From assembly GCF_030814995.1 (NCBI RefSeq), contig NZ_JAUSVX010000020.1:1-64000 (forward strand): a DNA stretch of 64,000 nt. The letters run 5' to 3'. Under the pieces are notes generated by a model that was not told the origin of the DNA, searched no databases, and saw only the letters and a list, made by a program, of their open reading frames with translations. The first letter of the stretch is position 1. Each line of letters begins with the position of its first letter. Below are positions 16,519 to 23,779 of this stretch, one piece after another. A program made the position numbers and the translations under genes. The stretch is from Labrys wisconsinensis (GTDB taxonomy: Bacteria; Pseudomonadota; Alphaproteobacteria; Rhizobiales; Labraceae).

Positions 16519-18041
16519 GAGCCTGCTCCGGCCTGTTCGGCGGCCAGGCGCTGCTCCAGGGCCTGGCGCTGCACCTTGCCGGTGGCATTGCGCTGGAGCT
16601 CCGCCTCGGCGACGAAGATGACGCGCCGCGGCAGCTTGTAGCGGGCGATGCGTTCTGCCAGCAGGGCGATGACATCGGCCTCGCTCAGCGCGGGATCGCG
16701 CGGCACGACGAAGGCGACGGGGATCTCGCCCCATCGCGCGTCAGGCTGGCGCACCACCACGGCCTCCGCCACCCTGTCCGAGGCGCGCAGGACGCGCTCG
16801 AGCTCGGCGGGGTAGATGTTCTCGCCGCCCGACTTGATCAGGTATTTCCGCCTGTCGATGAAATCGAGGGTGCCGTCGGCGTTGCGCACGAAGTCGTCGC
16901 CCATGTGGAACCAGCCGCCGCGGAAATCGTGGGCAGTCTCCGCCGGCGCGTTCCAGTAGCCGCTGAACAGGGTCGGCGAGCGCAGGCACATCTCGCCAAC
17001 TTCGCCGATGGCGACCTCCCGGCCGTCGTCGCCGGTGAGCCGCACCTCGCAGAACGAGGTCTGGCGCTTGGAGAAGGAGGCGGGCGCCACGCCCGGCGGG
17101 ATCATGGCGCCGCTCGCTGGGGCGATGCCGGTCTCGGTCGAGCCGAAGCTGTTCAGGAAGGGCGCATCGAGCAGGGCTGAGATCGCGGCGATCTGCGCCG
17201 GCGGCACCAGGTTGGCCATGCAGCCGGCGGCGGCGACACGGCGGACGGGCTTGGACGCATGCTCCAGCGCCGCGATCATGCGTTCGATCATGCCCGGCAT
17301 CAGCACGAACCAGCCGACGTCGATCCGCGACAGGCCCTCGACGATCGCCTCGGCGTCGAAGCCGTCGGTGATGAAGACCGGCGCGCCCTGGCACAGCGAG
17401 GACAGGGACGGGTCGGCGGAGGCCATGTGGAACAACGGCGACCAGGCGATGCAGCCGTCGCCCGGCCTGACGCCCCAGTCCGCCATCATCACCATGCTGC
17501 GGGCGATGACGGCGCGATGGCTGATCACGGCGCCCTTGGGCAGGCCGGTGGTGCCGCTGGTGTAGAGGATCAGCAGGCCATCGTCGGGCGCGGCCTCCAC
17601 CGCGGCCGGCCCGCCGCCGGCGCCGGCCAGCAGCGCCTCATAGGACGGGCCGAAGACATGGAGGGGGCAGCGGCTCGCCAGCTCGGCCAGCGCGGCCTCG
17701 TAGCGCGGCGAGACGAAGGCGAGCGCGGGCTCGACGAGGCCGAGGCAATGGGCGAGCTCGTCCGCCGACTGGCGCCAGTTCTGGCAGGCGGCGATCAGGC
17801 CCGTCTTGGCGCAGGCGAGCACGACTTCCAGATATTCGGCCCGGTTCTCCGAGAGGATGGCGACGCGATCGCCGCGACGCGCGCCAGCCCTGCGCATGGC
17901 GTGGGCAAGCCCGTCGACCCGCTCCGCCAGGGCGCCGAAGGTCAGCGTCCGGGCTCCGTCGATGATGGCGGGCTTGTCCGCTGCCGCCCTGGCGGCATCC
18001 CGGAACAGCGCGCCGACGGTCGGCCCGGCGGCTGCGACCAT
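16515..18041 (-). CDS. Acyl-CoA synthetase (AMP-dependent ligase), first gene of the operon
   Basis: A 508-residue ANL-superfamily ligase that would activate a carboxylic acid to its CoA thioester with ATP. Visible motifs are the P-loop LYTSGTTGLPKG near residue 165, the acyl-adenylate motif FGSTETG near 295, GYWNAPAETAHDF, the hinge YLIKSGGENIYPAELE near 420, and the C-terminal catalytic Lys in RNATGKVQRQAL near 488. It leads a nine-gene operon reaching to 7264 and overlaps the next gene by 4 bases. The ATG at 18041 is preceded by a modest GAGAG. Placing a ligase in a transport operon suggests import and activation of an organic acid or of a lactone after hydrolysis. Confidence 0.92.
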   Translation of the reverse strand: MVAAAGPTVGALFRDAARAAADKPAIIDGARTLTFGALAERVDGLAHAMRRAGARRGDRVAILSENRAEYLEVVLACAKTGLIAACQNWRQSADELAHCLGLVEPALAFVSPRYEAALAELASRCPLHVFGPSYEALLAGAGGGPAAVEAAPDDGLLILYTSGTTGLPKGAVISHRAVIARSMVMMADWGVRPGDGCIAWSPLFHMASADPSLSSLCQGAPVFITDGFDAEAIVEGLSRIDVGWFVLMPGMIERMIAALEHASKPVRRVAAAGCMANLVPPAQIAAISALLDAPFLNSFGSTETGIAPASGAMIPPGVAPASFSKRQTSFCEVRLTGDDGREVAIGEVGEMCLRSPTLFSGYWNAPAETAHDFRGGWFHMGDDFVRNADGTLDFIDRRKYLIKSGGENIYPAELERVLRASDRVAEAVVVRQPDARWGEIPVAFVVPRDPALSEADVIALLAERIARYKLPRRVIFVAEAELQRNATGKVQRQALEQRLAAEQAGAGS

Positions 18042-18194
18042 GGCTTCGTGCTCTCTCGCGTCCGAGGCAGGGCCCGCGCTCGTCACGGGGCTCGACCCGA
18101 CGCGCAAGCGGCCACGAGCGGTGCGGTTTGCCCTCTGCCGTCCATGGCTGCGCTGTCCCTCCCTTGAATTCCGCCCGTGGCGGCCTTTGTTTCC

Positions 18195-18227
18195 TGATAG
18201 TTTCCTATCAAGCAACTTCCGTGTCAA
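18195..18227. promoter_or_regulatory. Operator palindrome and promoter between the ligase operon and the XRE-cupin gene
   Basis: TGATAG (18195-18200) and CTATCA (18205-18210) form a perfect 6+4+6 palindrome. For the leftward operon a TTGACA -35 box lies at the complement of 18222-18227; 17-18 bases on, the -10 region (GAAACT/AAACTA) falls inside the palindrome. The divergent XRE-cupin regulator starts at 18265, and repressors of that family commonly bind such sites in their own divergent promoter. The link is inferred from position. Confidence 0.6.
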
Positions 18228-18264
18228 CCATGCTTGTGCCATATCAGGAGCCGAGGCGCCGGCG

Positions 18265-18876
18265 ATGCGGCGCGGCAACAGGGGCGGGCGGGAGGCTGGC
18301 GTGGCGGCGGTTGGCGAGCTCGGACTGGTCCTGCGCCGGCTGCGCAAGGCGTCGAACCTGACGCTGGAGACGGCCGCGAGGACGGCAGACGTCACCAAGG
18401 GGTACCTTTCCAAGGTGGAGTCGGGCAGCGCCATGCCCTCCATCGCCGTGGTCAGCCGCCTCGCCGACGTCTATGGCGTGCAGTTCTCCGACATCTTCAT
18501 CCCGCAGGGCGAGCGGGGCCCGATCTCCGTGGTCCGGGCCAGCGATCGGGTGCCGATCAACCGCAACGGCAGCGAGCTCGGCTATGTCTACGAGGTGGCC
18601 TCGCTCAACAAGGCCGATCCCCGCGCGGAAATCTTCTTCCTGACCTTGCCGTGCATCGAGGGCGAGGGCCTGCCGCGATACCGGCATTCCGGCGAGGAGA
18701 TCCTCCTGATGCTGGAGGGGCAGATCCGCTTCAACTTCGTCGGCACGGACATCGTCCTCGGGCCGGGCGACTGCATCCAGTTCGAGGCGAGCTTCGAGCA
18801 TTACGGCGTCGCCATCGGCGGTAAGGAGGCCAAGGCCTTCGTCGTCATCATCTCGGAGCGGCTGCGCGGGTCGTAA
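18265..18876 (+). CDS. XRE-family regulator with C-terminal cupin domain
   Basis: A 203-residue regulator. An HTH_XRE domain at about residues 18-72 contains LGLVLRRLRKASNLTLETAA, VTKGYLSKVESG and PSIAVVSRLADVYGV. A cupin fold at about 120-200 contains GLPRYRHSGEEILLMLEGQI and LGPGDCIQFEASFEHYG and would bind a small effector. Proteins of this plan (PuuR, SutR and relatives) control neighbouring catabolic or transport genes. It is divergent from the ligase-led operon, with a palindrome between. I use the ATG at 18265; a GTG at 18301 is a possible shorter start. Confidence 0.9.
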   Translation: MRRGNRGGREAGVAAVGELGLVLRRLRKASNLTLETAARTADVTKGYLSKVESGSAMPSIAVVSRLADVYGVQFSDIFIPQGERGPISVVRASDRVPINRNGSELGYVYEVASLNKADPRAEIFFLTLPCIEGEGLPRYRHSGEEILLMLEGQIRFNFVGTDIVLGPGDCIQFEASFEHYGVAIGGKEAKAFVVIISERLRGS

Positions 18877-18990
18877 GCCGGTGGAGCGGGCGACGACGCT
18901 CCATCCCGGCCCGTGCTGCTGCCTGTGGGCGGCGTGTGCGGAGAGCCGTCTCGGAAGCACACGCGGCGCGATCTGGTATAGGATGCCGGC

Positions 18991-19626
18991 ATGACGAGGC
19001 CGGTCATCCTGGTTGCCGACGATCATCCCATCTTCCGCGAGGCGCTGAAGATCGCGGTGGCGCGGGCGGCGCCGGGGGCGCTGATCCTGGAGGCGGGCCG
19101 GCTCGGCGAGGCGGCGGAGGCGACGCGGCGGGCCGAGCGGCTCGACCTCGTGCTGCTCGACCTCAGGATGCCGGGGGCCGAGGGCTTTTCGGGCGTGGCG
19201 CTGCTGCATGCCGAGCGGCCGGAGACGCCGATCCTGGTCATTTCCTCCGCCGACCAGCCGGACGCCGCGGCCGGTGCCCGCGCTTACGGCGCCATCGGCT
19301 TCGTGTCGAAGTCGGCGGATCTCGGCACCATCGAGGGCGCCATCCGGCGGGCGCTGGCGGGCGAGCGGGCGCCCGAGCCCGCGGCCGGACCCGATCCGGA
19401 AGTGGCCGACATGGCGGCCCGGATCGCCCGGCTGACGCCGGCGGAGCTGAAGGTCCTGGTCGGCGTGCTGGCCGGCCGCCTCAACAAGCAGATCGCCTAC
19501 GATCTCGGCCTGTCCGAGGCGACGGTGAAGGGCCACATGACGGTGATCATGCGCAAGATGAACGTGCAGAACCGGACGCAGGCCGTGCTCGCCGCCCGGG
19601 CGCTCGACCTGGCCCTGGCGGGTTGA
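18991..19626 (+). CDS. NarL/LuxR-family two-component response regulator
   Basis: A 211-residue DNA-binding response regulator. The receiver domain has the acidic pair D10-D11, the phosphorylation site D57 in LVLLDLRMPG and a conserved Lys in FVSKSA. After a linker, the LuxR-type HTH (LTPAELKVLVGVLAGRLNKQIAYDL, SEATVKGHMTVIMRKMNVQNRTQ) fills about residues 148-205. No kinase gene adjoins it. The protein resembles CrbR/ErdR-type regulators, which pair with SSS-domain kinases, and an orphan kinase of that type lies 18 kb away at 37356-40772. The pairing is inference. Confidence 0.92.
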   Translation: MTRPVILVADDHPIFREALKIAVARAAPGALILEAGRLGEAAEATRRAERLDLVLLDLRMPGAEGFSGVALLHAERPETPILVISSADQPDAAAGARAYGAIGFVSKSADLGTIEGAIRRALAGERAPEPAAGPDPEVADMAARIARLTPAELKVLVGVLAGRLNKQIAYDLGLSEATVKGHMTVIMRKMNVQNRTQAVLAARALDLALAG

Positions 19627-19667
19627 AGCGGCAAGGCCGGCCGGATTCCCGTCCGACCGGCAGCCCC

Positions 19668-20384
19668 TCAGAGCGTGGTGCTGACCGTCCAGGTGGCGCT
19701 GTCGACGGCGTCGGATGCCTCGATCTCGGCGCAGACCGCATCGAGCTCCCGGGGATCGGCCGTGGTCGGGATCAGCGAGGCGGCCAGCTCCACCTGGTCC
19801 TCGGTCTCCGAGAGCACGTCGATCTCCCGAATCGGATAGTTCGCGCGCGCCAGCGCCGAGCTCAGGACGTCGCGGGCGTCGGTGACGTTCTCGGCGTTGC
19901 ACACGGCGTGCACGCGGTAGTGCGCTTCCGTGGCCGCCGCCGAGATCGGTTGCCGGTTGAGGTAGTTCACGAGCGGGCGCAGCAGCGTGTTGCCGGCGAG
20001 GACGAAGACGGTGACGGCGCCGGCCTCGGCGATCAGGCCGCTCCCGGCGAAGGCGCCGACGGCCGCCGAGGACCAGAGCGTGGCGGCGGTGTTGAGGCCG
20101 CGGACCTGCGCCCCCTCCTTCATGATGACGCCGGCGCCGAGAAAGCCGATGCCGGAGACGACATAGGCGATGATGCGCGTCTCGCCCTCCGCCCCGAGCA
20201 GCCGGTTGCCGAGATGGACGAAGGCGGCGGCGCCGACGGCGACGAGCACCATGGTGCGAAGCCCGGCATTGCGCTGGCGGATCTGCCGCTCGAGGCCGAT
20301 CAGGCCGCCGAAGACGAAGGCGGCCAGCAGCGCCGTGCAGGCGGAGAGGAAGGCGGTCAAGTCGAAGCCGAAGCCTGCCGGCAT
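19668..20384 (-). CDS. mgtC: MgtC/SapB family membrane protein
   Basis: A 238-residue inner-membrane protein. The first 140 residues carry the MgtC signatures FGGLIGLERQIRQRNAGLRT, YVVSGIGFLGAGVIMKEG and RGLNTAATLWSSAAVGAFAG in four to five helices. The last 90 residues form an ACT-like cytoplasmic domain (HYRVHAVCNAENVTDARDVL). MgtC proteins support growth at low magnesium and interact with other membrane proteins rather than transport by themselves. GGGGGA lies six bases before the ATG at 20384. It is the last gene of a unit that starts with the NRAMP homologue, which suggests a shared role in divalent-metal balance. Confidence 0.93.
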   Translation of the reverse strand: MPAGFGFDLTAFLSACTALLAAFVFGGLIGLERQIRQRNAGLRTMVLVAVGAAAFVHLGNRLLGAEGETRIIAYVVSGIGFLGAGVIMKEGAQVRGLNTAATLWSSAAVGAFAGSGLIAEAGAVTVFVLAGNTLLRPLVNYLNRQPISAAATEAHYRVHAVCNAENVTDARDVLSSALARANYPIREIDVLSETEDQVELAASLIPTTADPRELDAVCAEIEASDAVDSATWTVSTTL

Positions 20385-20423
20385 GGTGGATCCCCCGATC
20401 GTCGACGGAGCCCGTGACGGCCG

Positions 20424-20732
20424 TCAGACCGGACGGCTGCGCCGGCGATGCGATCCGATCCCCGTCTTCGACAGCATGTTCGCGATTCGCAGCGCCCGCG
20501 CCAGCCCCGCCGCCGCGATGACCCGCCGGCGGAACAGGCGGCGGGCCAGGGCGAGGACCAGGACGGCGGCGTGGAAATAGACGGCCGGCGGCAGCAGCGC
20601 CGGCGCCGCCGCGGGGTCGAGGCCGATCCTCCGCAGCGCCGATCGCGCACGCGGGATCCGGCCGGACGCGGGGCTGCGGGCCGCGAGGATATCGCGGCTT
20701 CCGTTCGGATCACGATGCGGCTGCAGGGTCAT
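20424..20732 (-). CDS. Small hypothetical basic protein between NRAMP and MgtC genes
   Basis: A 102-residue protein not recognised from any family. The first 45 residues are basic and polar; one hydrophobic stretch follows (PAAAPALLPPAVYFHAAVLVLALA), then an arginine-rich tail with about ten Arg or Lys. GGAAAG precedes the ATG at 20732 by seven bases. It lies in line between the other genes of the metal unit, with gaps of 34 and 39 bases, which fits co-transcription. A single-helix accessory protein is possible; that is conjecture. Confidence 0.5.
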   Translation of the reverse strand: MTLQPHRDPNGSRDILAARSPASGRIPRARSALRRIGLDPAAAPALLPPAVYFHAAVLVLALARRLFRRRVIAAAGLARALRIANMLSKTGIGSHRRRSRPV

Positions 20733-20766
20733 GATGGTACTTTCCAGCGAAGGGTGGGCAGGGCGC

Positions 20767-20949
20767 TCAGGGGCCGGCGACGAGCATGCGATCGACGGCG
20801 GCCAGGAGCGCGGACAGGGCGAGGCAGGCGGCGAGCAGCAGCCAGCCGGAGATGCGGGGCCCCGGCGGGAGCCCCGGTCGTCGCGGCCGTCCCGGGCCGG
20901 CCGGCCTCGGCCGGCGCGGAGCGGTTTCGCGGCAGAGCTGTGCGATCAT
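20767..20949 (-). CDS. Small single-helix membrane protein in the NRAMP-MgtC unit
   Basis: Sixty residues from the ATG at 20949, which has a near-perfect AGGAGG five bases upstream; an in-frame start further up would bury that site. The N-terminal half is rich in Arg and Pro (RRPRPAGPGRPRRPGLPPGP). The C-terminal half is one clear helix (GWLLLAACLALSALLAAVD). It begins 10 bases after the NRAMP stop. The strong ribosome site and position argue that it is translated. Small one-helix proteins of this sort often modulate metal transporters, as MgtS and MntS do in enterics; no homology to those is claimed. Confidence 0.6.
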   Translation of the reverse strand: MIAQLCRETAPRRPRPAGPGRPRRPGLPPGPRISGWLLLAACLALSALLAAVDRMLVAGP

Positions 20950-20959
20950 CGGCGCCTCC

Positions 20960-22588
20960 TCATCCCGGATTGCCGGTGGCGAGCTCAACCAGGCGGACCA
21001 GCACCAGCCCGACGGCGACGACGAGATAGCCCCGCAGCACGATCATCCAGAGCTTCTCCCGGCTGCCCAGCCGCGGCGGCGGCAGGGTGTCGAGGGGCGG
21101 CATGCGCCAGGTCTCCCGGCCGGCGCGGTCGATCGACACGGGGCGGGCGCGGCCGGCGACCAGCCAGACCGCGACGGTCAGCGCGCTGCCGCCCGCGAGG
21201 ATGCCGAGGATGACGGTCTCGGAGATGTCGGGATAGAGCACCGAGGCGGTCAGGATGATCGACATCATCACCAGCGCGGCGATGACGCCGCCGGTGAACA
21301 GGTTGGTGGCGCGCCCGTTCGCCCAGGGGCCGAGCACGGCCCGGTCGTTGCAGAGCAGCAACAGGAACACCGTGGCGCTGGGGAGCAGCACGCCGGCCAG
21401 CGTCTGCACGCCCTCGGTGACGAGGCCGAGCGGCGCGTTCGGCAGCAGCACCAGCGCCGCGGCCGCGGCGATCAGGCCGCAATAGACGAGGTAGAAGCCC
21501 TTCGCGTCGGTCGCCTTGCGATGCAGCGAGTGCTTCAGCGACAGCACGTCGCCGAGGGCATAGGCGGTGGCGAGCGAGACCGCGGCCGCGCCGATGATGC
21601 TGGCGTCGATCAGCGCCACGGCGAAGAGGGTCGCCGGCAGGGCGCCGACATAGGCCGCGAGCCCGGCCGAGATGCCGCCGGCATCGGTGAACTGGCCGAA
21701 TTCCGGCTTGCCGGCGAAGGTCGCCGCGCTGAAGCCCATCATCGCCACCGCGCCGACGATCACCACCACGATGCCGATCCACAGATCCGCCTTCTCGTAG
21801 GGGATGAAGCGGGGCGTGATCCGCTTGTCGATCACGTAGGACTGCTGGAAGAACAATTGCCAGGGTGCGACGGTGGTGCCGACGATGGCGATGATGAGCA
21901 GGATCACGTCGCTGAGCCGGTCGGTGGCGGGCAGGCGCGGCACGAAGAAGTCGCGGGCGACCTGCCCGAGCGGCGGATGGACGGCCAGGAAGATCGGGAT
22001 CAGCAGGAGGGTGCCGAGGCAGAGCGTGACCGCGAAGCGCTCGAAGCGGCGGAAATCGCCGGTCATGGCGGCGGCCATGGTGACGGCCGCGGCGGTGACG
22101 ACGCCCCAGATCTTGGGCAGGCCGAGATAGCTCAGGCCGAGGTCCACCCCGATGAACTCGGTGACGATGGTGAGGGCGTTGAGGACGAAGAGATCGATGA
22201 CGCTGAAGGCGCCCCAGAACCTGCCGAAGCGCTCGAGGATGAGGCGCGCGTGGCCGACGCCGGTCACCGCGCCGAGCCGGAGCACCATCTCCTGGTTGAC
22301 GTAGAGGACGGGAACCAGAAGGAGCAGCGTCCACAGCAGCGATGTGCCGTAGTTCTGGCCGGCCTGGGTGTAGGTGCCGAAGGCGCCGGCATCGTTGTCG
22401 CCGACCATGACGATGAGGCCGGGGCCGACGATGGCGGCGAGGGTCTTCAGCTTGGCGCCCCAGGTCAGCCGGGGATGGATATCGCCCGCACGGACCGTGC
22501 CGAAGGCGCCCGTGATGTCGCCGACATGGGCGGAATCGAGGACGGCGTGGCGCTGCGGCGGGCTTGCGGACATGGTCGTGTCGGACAT
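20960..22588 (-). CDS. NRAMP-related divalent metal transporter with altered metal-site motifs
   Basis: A 542-residue transporter with about 11 helices in the NRAMP fold (GPGLIVMVGDNDAGAFG near residues 55-71, LPKIWGVV, FVPRLP). The canonical metal-site motif DPGN in helix 1 reads DAGA (66-69), and the helix 6 motif MPHN reads APWQ (241-244), losing the thioether Met. Loss of this Met is known in NRAMP relatives that move Mg2+ or Al3+ rather than Mn2+/Fe2+. With MgtC downstream, magnesium is a reasonable candidate substrate. The ATG at 22588 has GAGAGG five bases upstream. Family membership is clear; ion choice is inference. Confidence 0.88.
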   Translation of the reverse strand: MSDTTMSASPPQRHAVLDSAHVGDITGAFGTVRAGDIHPRLTWGAKLKTLAAIVGPGLIVMVGDNDAGAFGTYTQAGQNYGTSLLWTLLLLVPVLYVNQEMVLRLGAVTGVGHARLILERFGRFWGAFSVIDLFVLNALTIVTEFIGVDLGLSYLGLPKIWGVVTAAAVTMAAAMTGDFRRFERFAVTLCLGTLLLIPIFLAVHPPLGQVARDFFVPRLPATDRLSDVILLIIAIVGTTVAPWQLFFQQSYVIDKRITPRFIPYEKADLWIGIVVVIVGAVAMMGFSAATFAGKPEFGQFTDAGGISAGLAAYVGALPATLFAVALIDASIIGAAAVSLATAYALGDVLSLKHSLHRKATDAKGFYLVYCGLIAAAAALVLLPNAPLGLVTEGVQTLAGVLLPSATVFLLLLCNDRAVLGPWANGRATNLFTGGVIAALVMMSIILTASVLYPDISETVILGILAGGSALTVAVWLVAGRARPVSIDRAGRETWRMPPLDTLPPPRLGSREKLWMIVLRGYLVVAVGLVLVRLVELATGNPG

Positions 22589-22787
22589 GGGAACCTCTCA
22601 GGGTCTGGCTTTTCGCAAGGTCGACCGGCCGGCGGGCAGGGTCCCGCGCGGCTCTCCATGGGGGCGCGCTCCCGGGTTCGCCGGGGCGGGGCGTCGCCGG
22701 CCGGGCATGGGCCCGCGCACGGCGTCTCGCCGATGTCGAAGGGAAGGGAAGGCGAGGGGCGCCTTGCGGCGGCCCCGGATGCCCGGC

Positions 22788-23003
22788 TCAGGCGCGGGCG
22801 AGGCCGATGCGCCGGACGGGGCGCTCGGGTCCGGCCGCGACCGCGATCGGCGGAGCGGCGTCGGGCGCGTGCGGACTTCGGCCGGAACCGGTCCTGGCCG
22901 GCACGGCGGGCATGGCGTTGCCCGGCGTCCGCGACAGCGGCACCGGGATCTTCAGGATGGGGTCACGGCCGGCGGAGGCGGCGTGGAAGGAGGAGAGGGC
23001 CAT
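22788..23003 (-). CDS. Possible small proline-rich protein upstream of the NRAMP gene
   Basis: A 71-residue open frame with GGGAGG five bases before its ATG at 23003. It is rich in Pro and Ala (ILKIPVPLSRTPGN, PHAPDAAPPIAVAAGPERPV) and has no recognisable domain or membrane helix. It precedes the NRAMP gene by 199 bases on the same strand. It could be a leader peptide or a plain small protein. Proline-rich leader peptides do control Mg2+ genes in enterics, but this one is longer, so that idea is only a suggestion. Confidence 0.35.
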   Translation of the reverse strand: MALSSFHAASAGRDPILKIPVPLSRTPGNAMPAVPARTGSGRSPHAPDAAPPIAVAAGPERPVRRIGLARA

Positions 23004-23289
23004 GGAAGCCTCCCTTGCTCAAGCGGTTGCGCTCGAGCCCGGGAAGCCCGGCCACGCCGTCAGCGCCTCGGCGCCGACGGCTCGCAGTCGATACGTCCCG
23101 GGCGATGAACCGGCCAGGCAATCTGTCCGCAGCGGGGGCCGAAGCTCCAACTGTGGCAGTCGCTGGTCGGCGTGCTAGATCGCGGGTTCATGGGATCCGT
23201 CATCGGGTTGAACGGGGGCCGCGAAACGGCGGCCGAGCAGGGCCGAGGGACGTCCGAAAGACGTCCTTCACCTCCGCCTGAAGATGGTC
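23004..23289. other. Gene-poor stretch between the NRAMP unit and the RcnR-like gene
   Basis: I see no supported coding region, RNA gene or terminator here. It should hold the promoter of the NRAMP unit on the minus strand, but no convincing -35/-10 pair stands out. I looked for yybP-ykoY-like or M-box-like sequence blocks between here and 22589 and recognised none by eye. Confidence 0.5.
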
Positions 23290-23308
23290 TATACCTAACG
23301 GGGGTATA
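23290..23308. promoter_or_regulatory. Candidate RcnR/CsoR-type operator
   Basis: TATACC (23290-23295) and GGTATA (23303-23308) form an inverted repeat around TAACGGG, giving the A/T-flanked G-tract pattern bound by CsoR/RcnR tetramers. It sits 25 bases before the ATG of the RcnR-like gene, so autoregulation is likely. It also lies upstream of the divergent NRAMP unit, though nearly 290 bases from that unit's first candidate ORF. Confidence 0.65.
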
Positions 23309-23332
23309 TATTCAAGGGGCTTGGGCGGAAAA

Positions 23333-23611
23333 ATGAGTCACATCGAGAAGGAGAAGGCGAAGCTGCTCAACCGGCTGCGGCGCATGCGCGGCCAGATCGA
23401 GGCGATCGAGCGCGCCGTCGAGGGCGACGAGGAGTGCGCGCGGGTGCTCCAGCAGGCGACCGCGTGCCGCGGCGCGCTGGACGGGTTCATCGCCGAGATC
23501 ATCGAGGACCACATCCGCGAGCATCTGGTCGACCATGCCGCCCCCCGGGACGACGCCCGCAACCAGGCGGCGGAGGAACTGGTCGAGATCGTCCACGCCT
23601 ATCTGACGTGA
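23333..23611 (+). CDS. RcnR-like metal-sensing repressor (CsoR/RcnR/FrmR family)
   Basis: A 92-residue all-helical DUF156 repressor (AKLLNRLRRMRGQIEAIERA near residues 9-28). The four positions that bind Ni(II)/Co(II) in RcnR are His3, Cys35, His60 and His64, and all four are present here with the same numbering. FrmR (formaldehyde) and CsoR (copper) have different residues at some of these positions, so a nickel/cobalt or related metal sensor is more likely. The ATG at 23333 has GGCGGA five bases upstream; the TTG four codons earlier is not needed. No RcnA-type exporter is nearby. Confidence 0.88.
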   Translation: MSHIEKEKAKLLNRLRRMRGQIEAIERAVEGDEECARVLQQATACRGALDGFIAEIIEDHIREHLVDHAAPRDDARNQAAEELVEIVHAYLT

Positions 23612-23720
23612 GTGCCGTCGGACATGGTGCCGCGGGCCAAGCGGCCTGGCGGCAGGATTCCTCGCAGATCGAGTGTAGTTGCCGCCATCCGCCTCACGGA
23701 AGCCCGGGCCGCCCAGATGC

Positions 23721-23762
23721 TTGCACCTCCCGTGCTGGGATGTATTAATATATCGGTATAAT
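23721..23762 (+). promoter_or_regulatory. Promoter and GntR-type operator of the SDR gene
   Basis: TTGCAC at 23721-23726 and ATTAAT/TTAATA from 23744 make a promoter with a 17-18 base spacer. AATATATCGGTATAAT (23747-23762) overlaps the -10 and start region. The same 16-base motif, with two changes, occurs before the kinase-led operon at 29748-29763, and that promoter too has TTGCAC at -35. A shared regulator, most likely the GntR protein at 30025, is inferred. Confidence 0.65.
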
Positions 23763-23779
23763 TGTTTGAGCGGTTCCGC

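Noticed and set aside
17806-18876. Longer version of the XRE-cupin protein starting at 17806
   Set aside because: The extra N-terminal part runs antisense through the ligase gene and across the promoter region and operator.
22589-23289. Metal riboswitch (yybP-ykoY or M-box) before the NRAMP gene
   Set aside because: No recognisable core blocks of those classes were found by eye; a covariance-model search would decide.
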